Assembly (NCBI GenBank): GCA_002492525.1
Contig: DKZA01000015.1
Span: 1-11,772 of the forward strand
Source: Lachnospiraceae bacterium UBA7086
GTDB lineage: Bacteria; Bacillota; Clostridia; Lachnospirales; Lachnospiraceae
Direction: 5' to 3'
DNA: 11,772 bases
Made by a program: the position numbers and the translations under genes. This document shows, in pieces, positions 6,442-11,772 of this stretch (position 1 is its first letter; the number at the start of each line of letters is the position of its first letter). The notes under the pieces were generated by a model. That model did no database searches. It saw nothing but the letters and a program-made list of their open reading frames with translations, and had not been told where the DNA came from.

Positions 6442-6447
6442 ATTCAA

Positions 6448-6453
6448 CACCTC
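6448..6453 (-). promoter_or_regulatory. Ribosome binding site that fixes the minC start
   Basis: GAGGTG on the minus strand, 6 nt before the ATG at 6439-6441. The GTG that would open the longest reading frame is part of this site, so it is not a plausible start codon. Confidence 0.75.
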
Positions 6454-6459
6454 AATTGA

Positions 6460-9348
6460 TCAATCTGCGCTGATTGCACCGCCGTCCAGCGTACCGGCCG
6501 TACCGGTAATGATCTCACTTTCCTCTTTCAGTCCATAATAATACTCATACACGTCCTTTGCAATCTGTGCGGCATAGTCGGAAGAATAACCGTTCGCCAC
6601 ACGAACCGTCACGGATATCTCCGGTGCTTCATAAGGTGCATAACTGATAAATAAAGCATGGTTAGGACGATTTCTGTTCTCCTGCGCCGTACCTGTCTTG
6701 CCTGCAACATCCACATCAAGATCCGCGAAATACTGCTTTCCTTCCACTACCCTGCGCATACCGGTATGAATGGCGTTCCAATAGGCCGGATCCATATCAA
6801 TCTGATTTCTTACCTCGGCTTCATGTATTGTAACAGCCCCGCTGTTGTGGTTTTCTATCTTGTCTACTAATGTTAAATTATAACATGTTCCACTATTGGC
6901 GATAGTTGTAACATATCGCGCAAGTCCTGCCGTAGTATAGTTATTAGTACCATGTCCAATGGCCGACCGGACCGCATCCAGATCGGAAATTTCCGGCGCA
7001 TACTCTTCAATCTCCACACCGGAAGGTTCTGACAGACCATACATATCCGCATACTTGGCAAGTTTATTTAGACCCACATTGTCGTTGTAGATATCGCCTA
7101 CCGTTCCCAGACGATAGCCAACCTCATAAAAGAACCAGTTGCAGGAACGCTGGATGCCTCCCGTGACATTCAATGAGCCATGTGCTCCCGGATAAATATG
7201 ACATCTGGGGGATGGCGTAACCTTATCAAACTCACCGGTACAGGTAATCGTATCCGAAGTGGTGATAACCCCTTCCAAAAGCCCCGCCGTAGCGGAGACC
7301 GGTTTAAATGTGGACCCCGGCGCCGTCCGCTGCTGGGTCGCATAGTTGATGAGCGGATAGGACAGATCATTTCTAAGTTCAGCAAAATATGCCGCATCTA
7401 CACCATTGGCCATCTTATTATTATCATAACTCGGATAGCTGGAAAGCGCCAGTACCTCTCCGGAATTTACCTCTGTGACCACAATAGACCCGGAATAAGG
7501 ATCCAGCGCAAGCTGTGCCGGTGTAATCTCCAGATTCTCTATCCGATTACGCATAAAGGTATAAGGCGTTATACTGCCCGCCATAAACTGGGCAACTTCT
7601 TCTGCAGACGGCTCAACGATATTCTGCTCTAATAGAAGCATACATATCTGCCGCCCCGTCAGCTCTTCTGTATTGATCATGTAACGGTAAATCTTTTTAT
7701 CAAAATCGATATCAGACTCTATCTTCTCAAAAACGTAATCGAGAATTTTGTGGTAAATCTCCACCGAATCGGAGTACTGGGAACCTATTTCCAGTTTAGA
7801 CACGTTGATCCAGTTTTGTGCAATGGCATAATTTAAGTACTCGTTCAGACTGATGACTTCATCCTTTGTCCATGCAATATAGGTCTCATCATTCTTATCC
7901 ACTACCGATTCCATAATAATATCATTGTCATAGAGCAGGGCTGCAATATAACTTTCATAAACCTGGTATTCTGTAGTCAGTTCCTCGTAAGGCGTACAGA
8001 TTTCTTCCAGCTCTTCCCTAAGGGTGGCAAAGACCCGTGACTTTTTGTCCAGATATGCCTGCCGCACGGCCCTTTCTGTCTCCCCTGCATGATCGGAGGA
8101 AAAATGTGCGGTATCAATAACATTATTGTTGATACAGGCAAAATATACATCATATATGGGAATTGGGATATTTCCTCCGCTTCCGCCCTCCGGTGGTGTG
8201 TATTCTTTAATATTTTCTATCTTATTAAGCAAAATACCGGCAAGCTTTGCCTCCAGAATATGATAACAGGCTTTTTGCAGTTCCGTATCCAGCGTCAGAG
8301 TGACATCGTTTCCAGCCATAGGCTCAACCCTGTCGCTGGTCTCGATCACCTTTCCCAGATTATCCACATAAACCGTCTCGGAACCTTTCTTGCCCTGCAA
8401 TTCCGTTTCCATGGAAGCCTCTATTCCGGATTTTCCTACCGTATCGTTGCTATCATATGTTGCATCCTGCTCCTGCAGTTCTTTTAAGCCTTCCGGATCT
8501 ACTCTGCCCGTATAACCGATGACCTGGGCAAAGTAAATACTATCATTATATTTTCGGACCGTACCCTCCGCCACGGAAACACCGTCGAGAACATCCGCAT
8601 TTTCCATGACCACAGCCACAGTCTTTTGTGAAACATTATTGGCCACTGTAGTGGCAATGTATTTCTGATAACTGTTGGCGCTCATGGCATATCGGATGGT
8701 TATGATCTTTAATACTTCTTCTTTGGTAAACCCCATTCCTTCCACAAAGCTGGAAGAATCTTCGTCATCCGTATAGTCACCGATTCCATAGCGGGAAGTA
8801 CTGCACAGATAAGTGATCACATCATCCGGCGTTGCGGTCTTTTCCTTTTCTTTCAGATCATCAATAGACGCATACCCATAGATATCCGCCAGAAATCTAA
8901 GAAGCTGTGTTCCCTCCACGTTGTACTCATAATTACCGTTTTTGCCGATTTCAATGTGGAAATCACTGATGACTCTGTCTCCGTTTTCTTCTATCATATG
9001 GATCAGACGGCAGATGGTATCGTTCAACCTTGCGTTCTTTTTTCGGCCCGACTCATACACATCCTCTATGGTGACCGAGTATGCCAGTTCATTATAAGCC
9101 AGCAGATTGCCGTCCCGATCCAGAATATTGCCCCTGGTCGCCGGAAGAGTACGTTCTTTCGTAATCTTCAACTGAAAGTTATTATAATAATCTTCTCCTT
9201 TGACAATCTGCAGCTGAAAAATAGTATAGATCAGATAGCCGCCCATGCCAAACAATACAAAAACCAGTACGATCAGCCTGGAAGTGACCATATTCATGAA
9301 ATTTTCTTTAAAATGCTCTATCAGTTCCTCAAACAAACTTCTTTCCAC
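6460..9348 (-). CDS. mrdA: Penicillin-binding protein 2, class B peptidoglycan transpeptidase (elongation)
   Basis: Cross-links peptidoglycan strands made by RodA during side-wall growth. At 962 residues it is about 300 longer than E. coli PBP2. A short cytoplasmic tail and one transmembrane helix (about 24-46) precede the dimerisation or pedestal region, with TRGNILDRDG at 71-80 and VGKSGIEASMETELQG at 304-319. The transpeptidase domain (about 612-940) has the three active-site motifs: STFK (679-682, Ser679 nucleophile), SCN (735-737) and KTG (884-886). Residues about 371-611 form an extra region that begins with a Pro/Gly linker (EGGSGGNIPIP) and is rich in acidic, probably helical sequence. 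Cys703, Cys716, His723 and Cys736 could form a metal site. The start is uncertain. GTG at 9346-9348 abuts its AGGA, while TTG at 9334-9336 has GAGGAG 11 nt upstream. The gene overlaps mreD by up to 20 nt. Confidence 0.95.
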   Translation of the reverse strand: MERSLFEELIEHFKENFMNMVTSRLIVLVFVLFGMGGYLIYTIFQLQIVKGEDYYNNFQLKITKERTLPATRGNILDRDGNLLAYNELAYSVTIEDVYESGRKKNARLNDTICRLIHMIEENGDRVISDFHIEIGKNGNYEYNVEGTQLLRFLADIYGYASIDDLKEKEKTATPDDVITYLCSTSRYGIGDYTDDEDSSSFVEGMGFTKEEVLKIITIRYAMSANSYQKYIATTVANNVSQKTVAVVMENADVLDGVSVAEGTVRKYNDSIYFAQVIGYTGRVDPEGLKELQEQDATYDSNDTVGKSGIEASMETELQGKKGSETVYVDNLGKVIETSDRVEPMAGNDVTLTLDTELQKACYHILEAKLAGILLNKIENIKEYTPPEGGSGGNIPIPIYDVYFACINNNVIDTAHFSSDHAGETERAVRQAYLDKKSRVFATLREELEEICTPYEELTTEYQVYESYIAALLYDNDIIMESVVDKNDETYIAWTKDEVISLNEYLNYAIAQNWINVSKLEIGSQYSDSVEIYHKILDYVFEKIESDIDFDKKIYRYMINTEELTGRQICMLLLEQNIVEPSAEEVAQFMAGSITPYTFMRNRIENLEITPAQLALDPYSGSIVVTEVNSGEVLALSSYPSYDNNKMANGVDAAYFAELRNDLSYPLINYATQQRTAPGSTFKPVSATAGLLEGVITTSDTITCTGEFDKVTPSPRCHIYPGAHGSLNVTGGIQRSCNWFFYEVGYRLGTVGDIYNDNVGLNKLAKYADMYGLSEPSGVEIEEYAPEISDLDAVRSAIGHGTNNYTTAGLARYVTTIANSGTCYNLTLVDKIENHNSGAVTIHEAEVRNQIDMDPAYWNAIHTGMRRVVEGKQYFADLDVDVAGKTGTAQENRNRPNHALFISYAPYEAPEISVTVRVANGYSSDYAAQIAKDVYEYYYGLKEESEIITGTAGTLDGGAISAD

Positions 9349-9847
9349 TCCTCAGTTCGCCGCGCTCAAGTCTTGTATTGATCCAGAGGATGAGCGGATA
9401 TAAAAGTAAGGTAACCACTATCGTATATACGATTTCCGGCAGAATGATGTGCAGAAGATAATACACAAAATCGAACCGGCTCCGCAGAAGGAACAAAATC
9501 ACATAACATACGATACCATAGAAAAAATCACTGCATAAAATCAACGCTACCGGCAGTTTGATATCCTGCGGATAGAAAATCGCAGCAAACTTACCGTTCA
9601 TATAACCGATATACATGTACAGCAAAGCATAAAACCCAATCACACTGGCAAAGAAGATATCTACCAGAATACCGCAGAAAAACCCGATGATCAGTCCTGT
9701 CTTCTCTCCCCGCATAAAGCCGAAAGAAGCCGTTAAAACAATCAACAGATTCGGCACGATTCCTCCAAAAGCCAGAAACCGGAACACCGTACACTGCAGC
9801 AAAAAACATAATAAAATAAGAATTGCCGTTATAATGCCGCGCTTCAT
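9329..9847 (-). CDS. mreD: Rod shape-determining protein MreD
   Basis: A 172-residue integral membrane protein, normal for MreD, and the third member of the MreBCD complex. It is almost entirely hydrophobic, with about five or six transmembrane segments (roughly 5-22, 29-46, 50-70, 71-84, 98-121 and 136-156). The PNLLIV segment (32-37), the GEKTGLIIGFFCGILVDIF stretch (47-65) and GFYALLYMYIGYMNGK (71-86) match the usual MreD pattern of PNLL...G...GF..GLL.D...G. The ATG is preceded by GGGAGGAAGG about 3-10 nt upstream, a strong ribosome site. The 3' end runs 20 nt past the longest possible start of the PBP2 gene in another frame, which suggests coupled translation. MreD proteins diverge strongly in sequence, so the call leans on topology and position as well as motifs. 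Confidence 0.93.
   Translation of the reverse strand: MKRGIITAILILLCFLLQCTVFRFLAFGGIVPNLLIVLTASFGFMRGEKTGLIIGFFCGILVDIFFASVIGFYALLYMYIGYMNGKFAAIFYPQDIKLPVALILCSDFFYGIVCYVILFLLRSRFDFVYYLLHIILPEIVYTIVVTLLLYPLILWINTRLERGELRSGKKFV
9348..9353 (-). promoter_or_regulatory. Ribosome binding site of the PBP2 gene
   Basis: GAGGAG on the minus strand, inside the end of mreD. It overlaps the GTG at 9346-9348, so it cannot serve that codon with normal spacing. It lies 11 nt before the in-frame TTG at 9334-9336, which would shorten the protein by four residues without touching any domain. The next ATG (residue 18) has no good ribosome site. Confidence 0.5.
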
Positions 9848-9872
9848 ATCCTTCCTCCCGATACGCCTTTTG

Positions 9873-10742
9873 TCATTGCTCCACAGTCTGCTTTAATTCC
9901 ATTATGATCAACACTTCTTCCAGATGTTCAAAATCCACTGCCGGGGTAATATAACCGGACTTGGTAAGATTATTTGCATCAGGATTAATCGTATTGATAT
10001 ATCCTATCAGAATACCGGGCAGAAACTTGTCACTGATATTGGACGTGACAATCTTGTCTCCTTCCACCACCACATTATCACTGTCGATCAGCTGCTCAAA
10101 CTCAATGACACCGGAATTATAAAGCTTAAGATTGCCGGAAACAATCAGATTATCCGAACTTGACAATACCATGGCGCTGACATTGGAATCGTCGGCAATA
10201 ATGGATTTTACTTTTGCCCAATTAGGTCCTACAGCTACCACGCGGCCCACAAGACCACTTCCCGCCATCACATTCATATCCACGGCAATCCCGTCCATGG
10301 CCCCTTTATCAATCACAAAGGAATAAAACCAGTTGCCGGAATCTTTGGCTATGATACGCGCCCCCGTCTTCTCATACTCATCATACTGATTATCCAGATT
10401 ATAAAGCTGCCGCAGGTTGGTCAACTCATAACGATCCTGCTGTAATCCCATATTCTCAATGGTCAGTTCATCCACCTGCTTCTTTAACATCTCATTTTCC
10501 GTAAGCAGATCACTGATCCGCACCAACTGCTCGGATCGTCCGGAAAGCCAGCTTCCCACCACACTGATACCTTTCTCAAAGGGTACTACCGTATAGCCGG
10601 CAACCGCACTTAAGGGCCCGCTGAAGACAGTCGTATTAAAAGTAAGCAGCACCATACCGGTGCAGAGGATTGTTAAAATAAAAAGGAGATATTTACTTGG
10701 TAATGTAAATTTTTCTCCTTTTTTCTTGACGATTGGACTCAT
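9873..10742 (-). CDS. mreC: Rod shape-determining protein MreC
   Basis: A 289-residue bitopic membrane protein linking cytoplasmic MreB filaments to the extracytoplasmic parts of PBP2 and RodA. After a basic N-terminus there is one transmembrane helix (about 18-36), then a coiled-coil stretch rich in Leu, Glu and Gln (about 70-115), then the double beta-barrel MreC core (about 127-280). The core starts with ARIIAKDSGNWFYSFVIDKG and carries the conserved GLVGRV (163-168). Length and layout are typical of Firmicutes MreC. The ATG overlaps the mreB TGA as ATGA. Its ribosome site, GAAGGA, lies inside the end of mreB about 8 nt upstream, so translation is probably coupled to mreB. It is followed after 25 nt by mreD. 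Identification rests on architecture, motifs and position between mreB and mreD. Confidence 0.95.
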   Translation of the reverse strand: MSPIVKKKGEKFTLPSKYLLFILTILCTGMVLLTFNTTVFSGPLSAVAGYTVVPFEKGISVVGSWLSGRSEQLVRISDLLTENEMLKKQVDELTIENMGLQQDRYELTNLRQLYNLDNQYDEYEKTGARIIAKDSGNWFYSFVIDKGAMDGIAVDMNVMAGSGLVGRVVAVGPNWAKVKSIIADDSNVSAMVLSSSDNLIVSGNLKLYNSGVIEFEQLIDSDNVVVEGDKIVTSNISDKFLPGILIGYINTINPDANNLTKSGYITPAVDFEHLEEVLIIMELKQTVEQ

Positions 10743-11749
10743 TTACTCATTCCTTCTATTGCATACGCTACCGTTTTATAATTATCCTCTTTGATGATCG
10801 TAGCAAGCCCAAGTGCAACACTGGTCACAGGGTTTTCAGAGACATTTACCTTAAGCCCTGTTCCTTTACTCATCAGCTGTGCCAGCTTGCTGACCTGGGA
10901 TGCCCCGCCCGTCAGATAAATGCCATGACGGTAAATATCCGCCGCCAGTTCCGGAGGCGTACGTTCCAGGATCACCTTAATATTATCGATAATGGTGTTA
11001 AAATGCTCAATCAGGCACTCATCTACCAAAGCTGTGGGAATTTCTCTTTCCACCGGCAGTCCGGTGACGATATCCCGGCCATATACAATGGCGCCCACTC
11101 TCTGGTCTTCCAGATCTAACAGGGAAGTCTTCACAACTTCTGCCGTCTTACCGCCGATGATCAGACTATATTCCCGGCGCACCGCCGCCTTGATAGCCTC
11201 GTCAAACTTACGGCCGCCCACTTTGATCAGTCTGCTTAAGACAATCCCACCCAGAGAAAGGATAGAAATTTCCGTCGTATCAAACCCTACGTTGACTACA
11301 AGGACTCCCTGGGAATTCTTCACATCAATCCCAAGACCCAGACCATCCGCTACAGCTTTGTCAACCATCATAACCTTTCTTGCCTTTACATTGGATTCCT
11401 TGATCAGATCCTTAAAGGCGCGTTTCTCCACTTCCGTCACATCCCAGGGAACCGCAATATAATAATCCGCCGGACGCACATTATTTTTCATCATGTCATT
11501 CAAGAAATACTTGATCAATGTCTCCATATTCTGAATATCCGCGATTACCCCATTGCTTAACGGATAGGTGATCGTGATGTTGCTGGGCGCTTTCTCATAC
11601 ATTTCAAAGGCTGCGTCGCCATAAGCAAACAAAGTTTTCTTATTTTCTATGGCGATCATATTCTTCTCCACAAAAACATCGTCATCCGCACGATTATATA
11701 TCTTGATATTACTGGTGCCAAGATCGATTCCAAACGCATTATTAGCCAA
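10739..11749 (-). CDS. mreB: MreB-like actin homologue, rod-shape protein with altered ATPase motifs
   Basis: A 336-residue actin-family protein of normal MreB length, expected to form membrane-associated filaments that organise RodA/PBP2 through MreC and MreD. The phosphate-1 motif GIDLGTSN (7-14), the segment LERTPPELAADI (261-272) and the adenosine motif LTGGA (279-283) are clearly MreB. Two nucleotide-site segments are not canonical. Where MreB normally has IEEPMAAAIG, this protein has VDKAVADGLG (129-138), so the water-activating Glu is Lys131. The phosphate-2 motif, usually DIGGGTTE, is NVGFDTTE (153-160). The start is TTG, with AAAGGGG (11759-11765) 9 nt upstream; no ATG lies near. The stop overlaps the mreC start by 4 nt. 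The promoter must lie beyond the right edge. Family assignment is secure. Whether the protein hydrolyses ATP is doubtful, and it could be an MreB paralogue alongside a canonical copy elsewhere. Confidence 0.93.
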   Translation of the reverse strand: MANNAFGIDLGTSNIKIYNRADDDVFVEKNMIAIENKKTLFAYGDAAFEMYEKAPSNITITYPLSNGVIADIQNMETLIKYFLNDMMKNNVRPADYYIAVPWDVTEVEKRAFKDLIKESNVKARKVMMVDKAVADGLGLGIDVKNSQGVLVVNVGFDTTEISILSLGGIVLSRLIKVGGRKFDEAIKAAVRREYSLIIGGKTAEVVKTSLLDLEDQRVGAIVYGRDIVTGLPVEREIPTALVDECLIEHFNTIIDNIKVILERTPPELAADIYRHGIYLTGGASQVSKLAQLMSKGTGLKVNVSENPVTSVALGLATIIKEDNYKTVAYAIEGMSK

Positions 11750-11772
11750 GGTAATTTACCCCTTTCATTCTA

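Noticed and set aside
6442..6450. GTG at 6448-6450 as the start of minC
   Set aside because: The GTG is part of the GAGGTG ribosome site. The ATG three codons later has ideal spacing and gives the expected MinC N-terminus.
9591..9809. A 72-codon open frame on the minus strand within mreD
   Set aside because: It is in another frame of mreD, has no separate ribosome site and shows no family features. The minus-strand frames at 6873-7061 and 7170-7397 inside the PBP2 gene are rejected for the same reason.
10992..11462. A 156-codon open frame on the plus strand
   Set aside because: It lies wholly within mreB on the opposite strand, and its translation is rich in Ser, Thr and Arg with no recognisable motif. 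The other plus-strand frames (for example 7180-7632, 8089-8487, 8956-9381 and 10733-11119) are likewise antisense shadows of strong genes.
1..11772. Mobile elements, CRISPR arrays, tRNA or rRNA genes, phage or defence genes
   Set aside because: I saw no transposase, integrase, regularly spaced direct repeats or RNA-gene sequence. Nearly all of the window is coding for core shape and division proteins, and no gap exceeds about 115 nt.

Overview
The window is a single-direction chromosomal block: all twelve genes read on the minus strand, so transcription runs from the right edge to the left. Gene content and order (mreB-mreC-mreD-PBP2-minC-minD-minE-rodA-mgsA-DD-carboxypeptidase, then a small P-loop protein and a HlyD-like membrane protein) point to a Gram-positive anaerobe of the Clostridia, most likely Lachnospiraceae. 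The presence of MinE beside MinCD, the very long clostridial-type PBP2 and the Bacillus-like methylglyoxal synthase ending agree with this. The assignment is inference from gene content, not a database match.

Layout in the direction of transcription. (1) 11749-9329: mreB, mreC and mreD, the cytoskeletal and membrane scaffold of the elongation machinery; mreB and mreC overlap by an ATGA. (2) 9348-6460: a 962-residue class B PBP (PBP2 type), the transpeptidase partner of RodA. (3) 6441-4593: minC, minD and minE, the division-site selection system, with a cluster of three abutting palindromes between minC and minD. (4) 4567-3464: rodA, the SEDS glycosyltransferase. (5) 3449-3054: mgsA, a methylglyoxal synthase homologue. 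(6) 3079-2084: a lipoprotein D-Ala-D-Ala carboxypeptidase. (7) After a gap holding a candidate promoter come a small P-loop protein (1971-1552), a strong hairpin, and a HlyD-like single-pass membrane protein (1448-30) whose stop is followed directly by another palindrome.

The first ten genes are tightly packed (overlaps or gaps of about 10-26 nt, except the 101-nt palindrome region) and look like one transcription unit. They join side-wall synthesis (MreBCD, RodA, PBP2, carboxypeptidase) with septum placement (MinCDE). About five of the twelve genes appear to start with GTG or TTG, and the obvious longest starts of minC and mgsA are probably wrong.

I do not see a new defence or mobile system, and the block is core cell-shape DNA. 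The points worth a second look are subtle. The MreB lacks the usual catalytic Glu and the Asp and glycines of the second phosphate motif. The MgsA has Ala where the E. coli catalytic base Asp71 should be. PBP2 carries a domain-sized insertion just before its transpeptidase domain. A palindrome core recurs in two intergenic sites with different but still self-complementary outer arms.
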